Shown here piece after piece: positions 1-7,849 of a DNA stretch of 36,143 nt (its first letter is position 1; every line of letters begins with the position of its first letter). The notes under the pieces are model-generated. The model searched no databases. It worked only from the letters and a program-made list of their open reading frames with translations, and was not told where the DNA came from. The position numbers and the translations under genes are program-made. Source of the DNA: Helicobacter mesocricetorum (GTDB lineage: Bacteria > Campylobacterota > Campylobacteria > Campylobacterales > Helicobacteraceae); contig NZ_FZPJ01000036.1 in NCBI RefSeq assembly GCF_900198605.1, forward strand, positions 1 to 36,143. Direction: 5' to 3'.

Positions 1-7
1 TCTTAGT

Positions 8-13
8 ATTGTA
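8..13 (-). promoter_or_regulatory. possible -10 element facing left
   Basis: On the minus strand this reads TACAAT preceded by TGC, an extended -10 pattern common in Helicobacter and Campylobacter. It could drive a gene leaving the window on the left. Nothing downstream is visible, so this is a motif match only. Confidence 0.25.
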
Positions 14-130
14 GCATAAAAATTTCATCAAGGGAGATTGAGGAGCGATAAAACTTATGGATTAAGCAAAAAATAATAAATTTTTAAGCAACAGAATAAA
101 TAGAGGAAAGAAAATGAAGTAATGTTTCTG

Positions 131-136
131 TATAAT
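131..136 (+). promoter_or_regulatory. probable -10 box for mqnE
   Basis: A perfect TATAAT lies 33 bases before the mqnE start codon. No convincing -35 element is visible, which is usual for the vegetative sigma factor of this group. Positions 1-130 hold no ORF that I can support. A ribosome-site-like GAGGAAAG followed by a two-codon ATG-AAG-stop sits at about 104-122 and is probably chance. Confidence 0.45.
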
Positions 137-168
137 ACTCAAAAATTTAGTGAATTTAAGGGTTTGTA

Positions 169-1215
169 ATGAATATCAATTCAGAGTTTTTGAATCCTAA
201 AGAAGCGTTAAAGCTTTACAAGTTAGATATTTTTACCTTAGGCAAAATGGCGGATGCAATTAGGCAGGAGTATTTTGGCAAGAAAGTGTTTTTTAACTCT
301 AATGCGCATATTAACCCTACGAATGAGTGTTCGGATTTTTGTAGGTTTTGTGGATTTTCGGTGCATAGAAAAAACCCAAATCCTTATACCTTGAGTAAAG
401 AAGAGGTTTTAATGAGGGCAAAGAAAGCCATAGAGTCGGGGGCGTTGGAGTTGCATATTGTGGGTGCACATAATCCTAAGTTAAATTTAGTATGGTATTT
501 AGAGGTATTTGAGGCTTTGAAGCAAGAGTTTCCCTTTATTCACCTTAAGGCTTTAACAGCGGCTGAAGTGAATTACTTAGCAAAGATTACAGGAATAACT
601 TATCAAGAGGTTCTAGAATCTATGGCTAAAGCGGGTGTGGATTCAATGCCCGGTGGTGGGGCGGAGATTTTTGATGAAAAAATTCGAGAATATATTTGTA
701 AGGGGAAGGTGGATTCTAAGACTTGGTTGGCAACACACGGCTTTTGGCATAGTTTGGGTAAAAAATCTAATGCGACAATGCTCTTTGGGCATATAGAGAG
801 TAGGGAGCATAGGATTGATCATTTGTTGAGATTGTATCATCAGCAAGAGGAGAGTGGAGGGTTTAATGCCTTTATCCCGCTTGTTTATCAAAAGGAAAAT
901 AATTTTTTGCAGGTTAAAGAGTTCCCTAGTGGGCAGGAAGTTTTAAAAACTATTGCTATTGCTAGAATCTTATTGCCTAATATTCCTCATATCAAGGCTT
1001 ATTGGGCGACTTTGGGAATTAATTTGGCTATTGTAGCACAAGAGTTTGGGGCGGATGATATTGATGGGACTATCCAAAAAGAAGCTATTCAGAGTGCTAG
1101 TGGAAGCAAAAGTGCTAATGGAATTTTGAAAGATGAATTAATTGCGCAGATTACTAACGCCGGATTTATAGCGGTGGAACGCGATAGTTTGTATAATGAA
1201 GTAAAAGTTTATTGA
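169..1215 (+). CDS. mqnE: aminofutalosine synthase MqnE (radical SAM)
   Basis: This 348-residue protein should act in the cytoplasm at the first step of the futalosine pathway of menaquinone synthesis. It joins the chorismate-derived enolpyruvyl-benzoate to S-adenosylmethionine to form aminofutalosine. The radical-SAM cluster motif CxxxCxxC is seen at C54, C58 and C61, within an NECSDFCRFCGF segment. The HIVGAHNP and MPGGGAEIF segments are typical of the MqnE/MqnC branch. Length and motif spacing match MqnE better than MqnC (dehypoxanthine futalosine cyclase), but the two are paralogues and motif reading alone leaves some doubt. The product, menaquinone, is the quinone used by the nap and nuo systems further right. 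The ATG has only a weak AAGGG ribosome site. The next gene begins 12 bases downstream, suggesting cotranscription. Confidence 0.88.
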   Translation: MNINSEFLNPKEALKLYKLDIFTLGKMADAIRQEYFGKKVFFNSNAHINPTNECSDFCRFCGFSVHRKNPNPYTLSKEEVLMRAKKAIESGALELHIVGAHNPKLNLVWYLEVFEALKQEFPFIHLKALTAAEVNYLAKITGITYQEVLESMAKAGVDSMPGGGAEIFDEKIREYICKGKVDSKTWLATHGFWHSLGKKSNATMLFGHIESREHRIDHLLRLYHQQEESGGFNAFIPLVYQKENNFLQVKEFPSGQEVLKTIAIARILLPNIPHIKAYWATLGINLAIVAQEFGADDIDGTIQKEAIQSASGSKSANGILKDELIAQITNAGFIAVERDSLYNEVKVY

Positions 1216-1227
1216 GGGGGTATTTCT

Positions 1228-1689
1228 ATGCAGTATTATAGTTATGAGTCTTTTAAGGCGGATATGAAAGCATTAGTTTGTAAGCTTGATTTTAATCCTG
1301 ATGGGATTGTTGCGATTTCAAGAGGTGGATTAACAATGGCGCATTTTTTGGGGATTGCTTTAGATTTGCGTAAGGTTTATACTATCAATGCAACTTCTTT
1401 TGTTGATAGGGTTCGACAAGAATTGCAGGTTTGTAATATACCAGAGTTGGGGGGTAGTTCAAGAATCTTAATTGTCGATGAGATTATTGATAGCGGAGCG
1501 AGTATGGAGAGAGTGCTAAAAGTCCTAAAGAGTATTAATCCTAACATTGAGTTTAAAACTGCTGTGATTTTTGCTAAGAAAAATGCAAAGATACAACCAG
1601 ATTATTTTATCCAAGAGGCTAAGGGTTGGATTGAGTTTTTCTGGGAGGTTGATATTATCCAATCTCTTAGAGGGGAGAGGGAGTGTTAG
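1228..1689 (+). CDS. gpt: Gpt-like purine phosphoribosyltransferase
   Basis: This 153-residue cytoplasmic enzyme belongs to the type I phosphoribosyltransferases. The PRPP-binding loop ILIVDEIIDSGAS is at residues 80-92, with the hydrophobic run, acidic pair and small residues of the family. An early ISRGG motif (30-34) and a late WIEFFWE segment resemble bacterial xanthine-guanine phosphoribosyltransferase (Gpt), and H. pylori encodes a protein of this type. The likely reaction is salvage of guanine or xanthine to the nucleotide. Substrate choice cannot be read from the sequence, so hypoxanthine or another base is possible. A GAGGGGG ribosome site precedes the ATG. The gene probably shares the mqnE transcript. 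Its stop codon abuts the stop codon of the convergent fur gene with no space for a separate terminator. Confidence 0.75.
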   Translation: MQYYSYESFKADMKALVCKLDFNPDGIVAISRGGLTMAHFLGIALDLRKVYTINATSFVDRVRQELQVCNIPELGGSSRILIVDEIIDSGASMERVLKVLKSINPNIEFKTAVIFAKKNAKIQPDYFIQEAKGWIEFFWEVDIIQSLRGEREC

Positions 1690-2145
1690 TTATTTTTGAC
1701 GCTTTAGGCAGTTTTTGCATACTACATATAAAAGCATATCGTGTCCTACAAGTTTTGAATCATAGGAATTGGTAACTTCTATTTGGAGGTTTTCGATTTC
1801 TTCATTACAGAACTCTTCGATTTTGCCACATTCCACACAAATAATATGGTCGTGATGGAGTCCGCTAGCAATTTCGTAACGTTTTCCTGTTTTATCTACT
1901 TCTAAAGATTTTACAAAACCTTCTTTTTCTAAGAAAGATAAGATTCTATAAATAGAAGAAATGCTTGTGTTTTTGTAGGTTTTTTTAATAATTGCAAAAA
2001 TATCTTCAGGACTTAAATGTCCTCCATCTTCGTAAATAGCCTTTAGGATAAATTCCCTTTGTTTGGAGTTTTTAAGATTATTTTTTCTAATCGAAAGATG
2101 TAATCTATCAAGAATAGTTTTAAGGGATTCTTTGTATTTCTTCAT
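1690..2145 (-). CDS. fur: ferric uptake regulator Fur
   Basis: This 151-residue protein is an iron-responsive transcription regulator. The N-terminal winged-helix region holds NTSISSIYRILSFLEKEGF (residues 59-77), the DNA-recognition region of Fur. The C-terminal dimerisation region has the metal-binding HHDHIICVECG segment (97-107). Cysteines C103, C106, C143 and C146 form the two CxxC pairs of the structural zinc site found in H. pylori Fur. The long N-terminal stretch before the helix-turn-helix also matches Helicobacter Fur. PerR is an alternative within the family, but the paired cysteines and the Fur-type boxes in its upstream region favour Fur. The gene is divergent from a DUF2325 gene across a region with two Fur-like boxes, so autoregulation is likely. 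Confidence 0.9.
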   Translation of the reverse strand: MKKYKESLKTILDRLHLSIRKNNLKNSKQREFILKAIYEDGGHLSPEDIFAIIKKTYKNTSISSIYRILSFLEKEGFVKSLEVDKTGKRYEIASGLHHDHIICVECGKIEEFCNEEIENLQIEVTNSYDSKLVGHDMLLYVVCKNCLKRQK

Positions 2146-2207
2146 TGTTAGCCTTTTGTTTTATTTGAGATATCTTACTTGAATTATTGGGGAAATAAAA
2201 CTTTAGG

Positions 2208-2216
2208 AGTATATCA
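2208..2216 (-). promoter_or_regulatory. possible extended -10 for fur
   Basis: On the minus strand this reads TGATATACT, a TGN plus a 5/6 match to TATAAT, about 63 bases before the fur ATG. It lies next to the first Fur-like box, as expected for autoregulation. Only sequence resemblance supports it. Confidence 0.35.
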
Positions 2217-2239
2217 CAATAATACTATAAAAACAAATA

Positions 2240-2258
2240 TAAAATGATAATTGTTTTT
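2240..2258. promoter_or_regulatory. Fur-like box 1 in fur/DUF2325 intergenic region
   Basis: Aligned with the 19-bp Fur consensus GATAATGATAATCATTATC, this site matches at 13 positions and includes the full TGATAAT core (2245-2251). It sits upstream of the proposed fur -10 element. The region is very A+T rich, which raises the chance of accidental matches, but a second and better box lies 34 bases away. Confidence 0.5.
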
Positions 2259-2273
2259 ATTAATTATTAAGTT

Positions 2274-2292
2274 AATATTGATTATCATTTTA
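2274..2292. promoter_or_regulatory. Fur-like box 2 upstream of the DUF2325 gene
   Basis: This site matches the reverse-orientation Fur consensus at 15 of 19 positions, including an intact ATTATCA core at 2281-2287. It is just upstream of where a -35 element would lie for the plus-strand promoter (possible -10 TATTCT at 2317-2322). Binding there would be expected to repress the DUF2325 gene when iron is plentiful. Confidence 0.6.
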
Positions 2293-2346
2293 TTGCAAGT
2301 TTTAAGTGTTTCAAAATATTCTAATCCAACATTATAAGGAGAGAAA

Positions 2347-2655
2347 ATGTCAGTTTTGGTTATTGGAGGTGATGAGATCACTCCTATTAAGGCAGTGTTA
2401 AAGAATTTTGGTTGTGAGGAAATCACGCATTGGGATGGAAGAAGGGAAAGTGTTAATCATAAAGATTTGCCTAAAAATATTTCTTGTCTTGTGATGCTAA
2501 CGAATTTTTTAAACCATAATACAATGAAGAAATTTCGTAATGCAGCAAAAAAGAAGGAGATTCCTATAATTTGCACTAAAAGGAGTGTAAGTTGCTTGTA
2601 TTGTGAGTGTATGAGGGTTTTTGGCGAGGATCGTAAAAATTGTCCTTTTAAGTAA
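2347..2655 (+). CDS. DUF2325 family protein, possibly Fur-regulated
   Basis: This 102-residue protein has the DUF2325 pattern: a short Rossmann-like N-terminus (SVLVIGGDE, residues 2-10), a WDGR motif (29-32), a MLTNFLNHNTM segment (50-60), and a C-terminal cysteine group C83, C86, C88 and C99 that could bind a metal, an iron-sulfur cluster or haem. The function is not established in this group. As I recall, a cyanobacterial relative called Dri1 has been linked to iron and haem metabolism, which fits the Fur-like box in this gene's promoter. The ATG has a strong AAGGAG site at 2336-2341. It appears to be a single-gene transcript, because the next 367 bases are non-coding. Confidence 0.75.
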   Translation: MSVLVIGGDEITPIKAVLKNFGCEEITHWDGRRESVNHKDLPKNISCLVMLTNFLNHNTMKKFRNAAKKKEIPIICTKRSVSCLYCECMRVFGEDRKNCPFK

Positions 2656-3022
2656 CTTAGGTTTCTAAAATATAGGGGATAATTTAGTCTCCTTAAGGGA
2701 AATTTATAAAATATTCATCCTAAGGAAAAGTAGTTATTAAAAAGTGCAAAATGGGGGTTTCAGGGTAGTTAGTTTATTAAGTATCTTTAGTGATTATGTG
2801 TAGGAATTGTGAGAAACTTATTTAATGCTTTAAGGATAGTTTATAAACTAACAAAGAGGGATTAATGAGCGTTTAGATTATAAGGTATCGTAGCTCTAGT
2901 AGAGCCTATTTAAGAGGTTAAAATATTATTTTATTGTAAATTCTAAAGAATAAATAGACAATTTTTTAAAATTTTGTATGATAGAATAAGATTTTATATC
3001 TTTAAAGGAATTTAAACTTTTA
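2656..3022. other. 367-base non-coding region with a long inverted repeat
   Basis: I find no supportable ORF on either strand. GTTAGTTTAT at 2768-2777 is perfectly complementary to ATAAACTAAC at 2843-2852, with a 65-base interval. A smaller hairpin GCTCT-AGT-AGAGC lies at 2893-2905. Neither is followed by a clear T-run, so they are not obvious terminators. A possible -10 TATGAT for the next gene lies at about 2978-2983. The rest may be an untranslated leader, a small RNA gene or a decayed gene. Confidence 0.4.
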
Positions 3023-4960
3023 ATGAGATTTTTTTTGCGACTTTTAGGTGTTGTTGGGATTATTGGAGTTTTTTTAATTATTATTATTGTTGGGAATACC
3101 TACTCAGAAATTAGAGATGATACGGATAAAATCCTGCATTATAACCCTCCTATTGCTACACAGATTTTTGATAGAAAAGAACGTTTGATAGCGAATTTAT
3201 TTGATAAAGAATTTCGTTTTTATGCGAGTTTTGGGGAGATACCCCCTAGAGTCATTGAAGCTTTATTGACTATTGAAGATACCTTGTTTTTTGAGCATAT
3301 TGGGGTAAATTTGGATGCTATTATGCGTGCTATGCTTAAGAATATTAGAAATGCCCGTTATGCAGAGGGTGGAAGCACTATTACACAGCAACTTATTAAA
3401 AATATTGTTTTAACTAGAGATAAAACGATTGAAAGAAAACTCAAAGAAGTCCTTTTGGCTTTGCGCTTAGAAACTCTTTTAAGCAAAGAAGAGATTTTGG
3501 AACGTTATTTGAATCATACTTATTTTGGACACGGATTTTATGGTATTAAAACAGCTTCAAAGGGATATTTTAGAAAGGATATGGATGAGCTTACTTTAAA
3601 AGAAATTGCTATGCTTGTTTCGCTACCAAGAGCCCCAAGCTTTTATGATCCAACAAAAAATTATGATTTTTCTTTAGCAAGAGCTAATAATGTCTTGCAA
3701 AGAATGAATGAATTAGGCTGGATTTCTCAAGAAGAATTAGAGGAATCTTTAGCCCAAACTCCGCAAGTTTATGATGATACTTTAACAAAAAATGTTGCTC
3801 CTTATGTGGTTGATGAAGTGCAAAGACAACTTAAGGAGATAACAGATTTAAAAAGTGGTGGTTATAAGATTTATTTAAATATCGATCTTGATTATCAAGA
3901 GATTGCTCAAGAATCTCTTTATTTTGGTTATGAACAAATATTGTCTCGGCATAAAGATGATAAAAGTTTGCAAGATAAACTAAATGGGGCTTTTGTTGTT
4001 TTAGAAAATCAAAGCGGAAAGATTCTTGCTTTGGTTGGTGGAGTGGATTATAAAAAGAGTAATTTTAATCGTGCAACGCAGAGTTCTCGACAGATTGGTA
4101 GCAGTGTTAAACCTTTTTTGTATTTAAGTGCGATGGATTCTGGGCTGTCTCAAAACTATGAGATACCTGATATTGCTAGAACTTATGATTATAAGGTTAA
4201 TAATGAGAAAAAAAGATGGCAACCTAAGAATTATGGAAGTACTCTAAGGGGGTTTGTAACGCTTAAAGAAGCATTGTCAAAATCCCTTAATTTAGCGACT
4301 ATTAATTTGGTGGAAGAGGTGGGATTTGATAGGATTTATAATGAGCTAATGAAATATGGTTTTAAAAATATGCCAAAAGATTTAACTATTTCTTTAGGGA
4401 GTTTTGGCGCATCTCCAGTAGAAATGGCAAAAAATTTTATGGTCTTTTCTAATTATGGTGTGGTGATTGAACCACGATTAATCCATAAGATTGTAGATGC
4501 TAGGGGGGATATGGTGTTTTTTGGTGAAATAGTGGAAACAAGGCTAGTGGATGCAAATCAAAGTTTTTTAGTGATAGACATTTTACGCAATAGTATCGAA
4601 AATGGAACAGGAAGACGCGCCAAGATTGCAGGAATTGAAGTGGCAGGGAAGACGGGAACAACTAATGATAATGTTGATGCGTGGTTTGCTGGATTCTCCC
4701 CCAGTATAGAGGCAGTTATATGGTATGGAAAAGATGATAACACCTCTATGGGAGATAGTGAAACAGGAGGCGTTGCTCCAGCCCCTGTGTTTTCTTATTT
4801 TTTTAATAAAATTTTAGAGATTGATCCGGGATTACAACGCAATTTTAATGTTCCTGATGGCGTAAGGAGTAGTATTATTAATGGTGAAAAATATTTTTAT
4901 ACCAACAAAACACCTTTGAATCAAAATCAAAACACGCATAGCAATGAAATCATTTTTTAA
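3023..4960 (+). CDS. mrcA: class A penicillin-binding protein 1A
   Basis: This 645-residue bifunctional enzyme polymerises and cross-links peptidoglycan at the outer face of the inner membrane. One membrane anchor is seen at residues 5-24. The GT51 glycosyltransferase domain follows, with catalytic-type glutamate in IEDTLFFEH (84-92) and the EGGSTITQQLIKN motif (115-127). The transpeptidase domain has all three active-site motifs: SxxK at S360-K363, SxN at S421-N423 and KTG at 543-545. Length is close to H. pylori PBP1A. The start is preceded by AAAGGA, and a possible TATGAT -10 lies about 40 bases upstream. Its 3' end overlaps the start of the MsbA-type gene by 17 bases, so the two are likely translated in a coupled way. 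Confidence 0.92.
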   Translation: MRFFLRLLGVVGIIGVFLIIIIVGNTYSEIRDDTDKILHYNPPIATQIFDRKERLIANLFDKEFRFYASFGEIPPRVIEALLTIEDTLFFEHIGVNLDAIMRAMLKNIRNARYAEGGSTITQQLIKNIVLTRDKTIERKLKEVLLALRLETLLSKEEILERYLNHTYFGHGFYGIKTASKGYFRKDMDELTLKEIAMLVSLPRAPSFYDPTKNYDFSLARANNVLQRMNELGWISQEELEESLAQTPQVYDDTLTKNVAPYVVDEVQRQLKEITDLKSGGYKIYLNIDLDYQEIAQESLYFGYEQILSRHKDDKSLQDKLNGAFVVLENQSGKILALVGGVDYKKSNFNRATQSSRQIGSSVKPFLYLSAMDSGLSQNYEIPDIARTYDYKVNNEKKRWQPKNYGSTLRGFVTLKEALSKSLNLATINLVEEVGFDRIYNELMKYGFKNMPKDLTISLGSFGASPVEMAKNFMVFSNYGVVIEPRLIHKIVDARGDMVFFGEIVETRLVDANQSFLVIDILRNSIENGTGRRAKIAGIEVAGKTGTTNDNVDAWFAGFSPSIEAVIWYGKDDNTSMGDSETGGVAPAPVFSYFFNKILEIDPGLQRNFNVPDGVRSSIINGEKYFYTNKTPLNQNQNTHSNEIIF

Positions 4961-6635
4961 ACGCTTTTATCCTTACATTAAGGAATATAAATTATATTTT
5001 GTTTATTCTGTCTTAGGGACGATTATGGTTGCTGTTGCTAGTAGTGCAAGTGCTTATCTTGTCAAACCTGTGCTTGATGATATTTTTATTAAAAGAGATG
5101 AGACAATGCTTAAGATACTTCCTTTTTTGGTTGTCTTAGCTTATTTTGCTAAAGGATTGGGCGCTTATATCCAAACTTATTTTATGAATTTTGTTGGGCA
5201 AGATATTACAAGACGTTTAAAAGATGTTTTATTACAAAAAATGCTGACTTTTGAAATGGAGTTTTTTAATCGTTATCGTAATGGTGAGCTTTTTTCACGG
5301 GTTACTAGTGATATTGGAGCGGTTCAAGGAGCGGTTTCAAACTATTTTATTGAAGGGATTAGAGAGGGATTGACGATTGTAGGTCTTATTGGTGTTGTGA
5401 TTTACCAAAGTCCTCAATTAGCATTTTTTGGGCTTATTATTATGCCTTTAGCAATCTATCCTATTGTTTTAATTGCTAGAAAAATGCGCAAAACTTCTAA
5501 AAAAATGCAGGAGAAGAATGCAGATTTGTCTTCAAAGCTTATTGAAATTTTTAATAATATAGAGATTATTAAAGCCAATAATGGTAGCAAAATAGAGCTT
5601 GATGAGTTTTCTTATCAAAATAAAGAACTTTTTAAGCTTTCTATGAAAACAGTGCGTATTTCGGAATTAACATCGCCTTTAATGGAAACTTTGGGTGCTA
5701 TTGCGGTTGCTGGGGTGATTTTTGTTGGGGGTTATAAAGTTATTGATGGAGAGATTTCTACAGGAGCGTTTTTTTCTTTTGTAACAGCGTTATTTATGCT
5801 TTATACTCCTTTAAAACGGGTTAGTAACCTTTATGGGAGGATTCAGATAGCCTTTGCTGCTGGAGATAGAATCTTTGAAATATTGGACAGAAAAGAAAAA
5901 ATACAAGATGGTGTTCAGGTTTTACAAGAAGAGATAAAAAGCATAGTTTTTGAGGGAGTGGATTTATTTTATGGAGAAAAACAGGCTTTAAAGAACATCA
6001 ACTTATCTATTAATGAGGGAGAGTGTATTGCTTTAGTTGGGGATAGTGGAGGAGGGAAGAGTTCTTTAGTAAATTTACTTTTGCGCCTTTATGATGCTAG
6101 TGGGGGAAGGATTGTTATTAATAGGAGAGATATAAGGAATTATACACAAGAGTCTTTGCGGAGTAAAATTGCCATTGTTACACAAAGAATTTTTATTTTT
6201 AATGATAGTATTGCAAAAAATATTGCTTATAATGCAGAGATTGATGAGGATAAAGTAAAAGATGCTTTAAAACAAGCTAAAATTTGGGATTATGTTCAAT
6301 CGCTTCCTCAAGGAATGTATAGTGTTTTAGATGAATTTGGGACTAATTTAAGTGGTGGGCAGCGACAAAGAATAGCTATCGCAAGAGCATTGTATAAGAA
6401 TCCTGAAATTTTAATTTTAGATGAGGCTACAAGTGCATTGGATAATAAAATAGAAGAAGAATTAAAAGAGGCTTTAGTGAAGATTATAAAAAATAGGATT
6501 GTTATTATCATTGCGCATCGTCCTTCAACGATTGCTTTAGCAAACAAAATTTATTTTTTTCAAAATGGCGAAATTACAAATAGTGGAACTAGAGAGGAGA
6601 TATTTGAAAAATCTAAAACCTTTGGCGGAGTATAA
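4944..6635 (+). CDS. msbA: MsbA-type lipid A flippase, ABC half-transporter
   Basis: This 563-residue protein joins a six-helix export domain (about residues 15-310) to an ATP-binding domain. The Walker A motif GDSGGGKSS is near residue 366, the Q-loop glutamine lies in VTQRIFIF, the signature LSGGQ precedes ILILDEATSALD (Walker B and D-loop, near 490), and the switch histidine is in AHRPST. It should act as a homodimer and move lipid A-core or a related glycolipid across the inner membrane. Other half-transporters of this fold, such as PglK-type oligosaccharide flippases, look similar. The link to an envelope gene and the absence of a pgl locus here favour MsbA. It overlaps the penicillin-binding protein gene by 17 bases. 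Confidence 0.8.
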   Translation: MKSFFKRFYPYIKEYKLYFVYSVLGTIMVAVASSASAYLVKPVLDDIFIKRDETMLKILPFLVVLAYFAKGLGAYIQTYFMNFVGQDITRRLKDVLLQKMLTFEMEFFNRYRNGELFSRVTSDIGAVQGAVSNYFIEGIREGLTIVGLIGVVIYQSPQLAFFGLIIMPLAIYPIVLIARKMRKTSKKMQEKNADLSSKLIEIFNNIEIIKANNGSKIELDEFSYQNKELFKLSMKTVRISELTSPLMETLGAIAVAGVIFVGGYKVIDGEISTGAFFSFVTALFMLYTPLKRVSNLYGRIQIAFAAGDRIFEILDRKEKIQDGVQVLQEEIKSIVFEGVDLFYGEKQALKNINLSINEGECIALVGDSGGGKSSLVNLLLRLYDASGGRIVINRRDIRNYTQESLRSKIAIVTQRIFIFNDSIAKNIAYNAEIDEDKVKDALKQAKIWDYVQSLPQGMYSVLDEFGTNLSGGQRQRIAIARALYKNPEILILDEATSALDNKIEEELKEALVKIIKNRIVIIIAHRPSTIALANKIYFFQNGEITNSGTREEIFEKSKTFGGV

Positions 6636-6668
6636 TGAAAATATCTAAAGTATATCTAGTATAAAGTA

Positions 6669-6677
6669 TGCTATAAT
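6669..6677 (+). promoter_or_regulatory. extended -10 promoter for cheV1
   Basis: TGCTATAAT combines a TGN extension with a perfect TATAAT. It ends 33 bases before the cheV1 start codon. The gene is therefore likely transcribed separately from the msbA gene. Confidence 0.6.
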
Positions 6678-6710
6678 GCGCAGAAATACCCAAAAAAAGA
6701 GGAAGTGATT

Positions 6711-7658
6711 ATGTCTAATTTATCTAGCGTTGATCAAACTACGAATTTGCATAGAAATAATGAGTTACAGCTTTTATGCTTTAGACTTGAAAAAGATAAA
6801 GATTTGTATGCAGTCAATGTTTTTAAGATACGAGAAGTTGTTAAGTATCGTGGAGATGTTACGGTAATATCGCACGAGGGGAATTCTTTGGTGGAAGGAT
6901 TGATTACTATTAGGGAACTGACTATTCCTTTAATAGACTTAAAGAAATGGTTTTATTATGATGCTAATGATGAAGCTAAGAATCTTGAAAACTATGGTGT
7001 TAAGAGAGAAGAAGGAGAAGATGAAGTAGTGATGATATGTGAGTTTTCAAGATGGACAGTTGGTGTTCGTATCTATGAAGCCGATAGGATTCTCAATAAA
7101 AAATGGACAGAAATTGAGCAAAGCCCAGATACGGGTTTAAATACTAAATTGGTTAGCCGAACAAGGTATTTTGATGGGAGTTTGGTTCAAGTGGTGGATA
7201 TTGAAAGAATGCTTGTTGATGTATTTCCTTGGGTTGAAGATGAGAAGAATGATCAAATTAACAGAATTAAGCAAATTGTTAGTGATAAAGAAGTGCTTTT
7301 GGCAGATGATTCTTTAACCGTTGTTAAAACTATGGAAAATATTTTGAATAAATTAGGGGTTAATTATAAAACTTTTTCAAATGGACAAAAGTTATTGGAT
7401 TATGTCTTTGGTGAAACAGATATTTCTAAGATAGGTGTTGTTATTACAGATTTAGAGATGCCAGAAGCAAGTGGTTTTGAGGTTATGAAGCAAATCAAAG
7501 GAGATCCTAGAACTTCTCATATTCCTATTGTTGTAAATTCTTCTATGAGTGGTAGCAGCAATGAAGATATGGCACGTTCTTTAAATGCCGATGAATTTAT
7601 TTCTAAATCTGATCCTATCCAAGTAGAGGATGCTCTAAGACGTCTAATGATTAAATAA
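6711..7658 (+). CDS. cheV: chemotaxis coupling protein CheV1
   Basis: This 315-residue protein fuses a CheW-like coupling domain (about 1-170) to a response-regulator receiver domain (about 190-315). It links chemoreceptors to the CheA kinase, and its phosphorylation may tune adaptation. The text closely follows what I recall of H. pylori CheV1, for example LQLLCFRL, YAVNVFKIREVVKY and GVRIYEADRIL. The receiver domain has the acidic pair in LLADDS, the phospho-acceptor aspartate D247 in ITDLEMPE, and a lysine in FISKSD. I chose ATG 6711 over the in-frame GTG at 6705, because AGAGGAAG (6698-6705) is then correctly spaced. It has its own promoter. No other chemotaxis gene is adjacent. Confidence 0.9.
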   Translation: MSNLSSVDQTTNLHRNNELQLLCFRLEKDKDLYAVNVFKIREVVKYRGDVTVISHEGNSLVEGLITIRELTIPLIDLKKWFYYDANDEAKNLENYGVKREEGEDEVVMICEFSRWTVGVRIYEADRILNKKWTEIEQSPDTGLNTKLVSRTRYFDGSLVQVVDIERMLVDVFPWVEDEKNDQINRIKQIVSDKEVLLADDSLTVVKTMENILNKLGVNYKTFSNGQKLLDYVFGETDISKIGVVITDLEMPEASGFEVMKQIKGDPRTSHIPIVVNSSMSGSSNEDMARSLNADEFISKSDPIQVEDALRRLMIK

Positions 7659-7750
7659 GTTAATCCTTATTAATCATTAATTATAAAAAACTTTTAAAAC
7701 TCTTTAATTTCGATAAATTCCCAAAAAACCGTAATGCTAAAATATATATA

Positions 7751-7764
7751 TTGACTTAAATCAA
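7751..7764. promoter_or_regulatory. FNR/CRP-family box at the nap promoter
   Basis: TTGAC-TTAA-ATCAA matches the FNR consensus TTGAT-N4-ATCAA at 9 of 10 fixed bases. Its centre (7757.5) lies 41.5 bases upstream of the start predicted from the -10 box, the exact class II activator position. The actual regulator could be any CRP/FNR-family protein. None is encoded in this window. Confidence 0.6.
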
Positions 7765-7783
7765 ATTTTGAGAATTGTTAAAA

Positions 7784-7792
7784 TGTTATAAT
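7784..7792 (+). promoter_or_regulatory. extended -10 promoter for the nap operon
   Basis: TGTTATAAT combines a TGN extension with a perfect TATAAT. The predicted start of transcription is near 7799, giving a leader of about 50 bases before napA. It works in concert with the upstream FNR-type box. Confidence 0.6.
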
Positions 7793-7849
7793 TTTTTGTG
7801 CATCGAAATGATGTTGAAATTAAGACTTTATAAGGAGACTTTTGTGGTA

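Noticed and set aside
2214-2426. A 70-residue minus-strand ORF across the fur/DUF2325 gap
   Set aside because: It overlaps the DUF2325 start and the Fur-like boxes, and reads as low-complexity isoleucine- and asparagine-rich text. It has no ribosome site.
2884-2905. A tRNA-like 5' half: seven bases, TA, then GCTC-TAGTA-GAGC resembling a D-arm
   Set aside because: The loop is too short for a D-loop, and no anticodon arm, T-arm (GGTTCGA) or CCA-end partner follows. It is more likely a chance hairpin.
7775-7849. An N-terminal extension of napA of 25 residues
   Set aside because: It would start inside the promoter region upstream of the -10 box, has no ribosome site, and would place residues in front of the twin-arginine signal.
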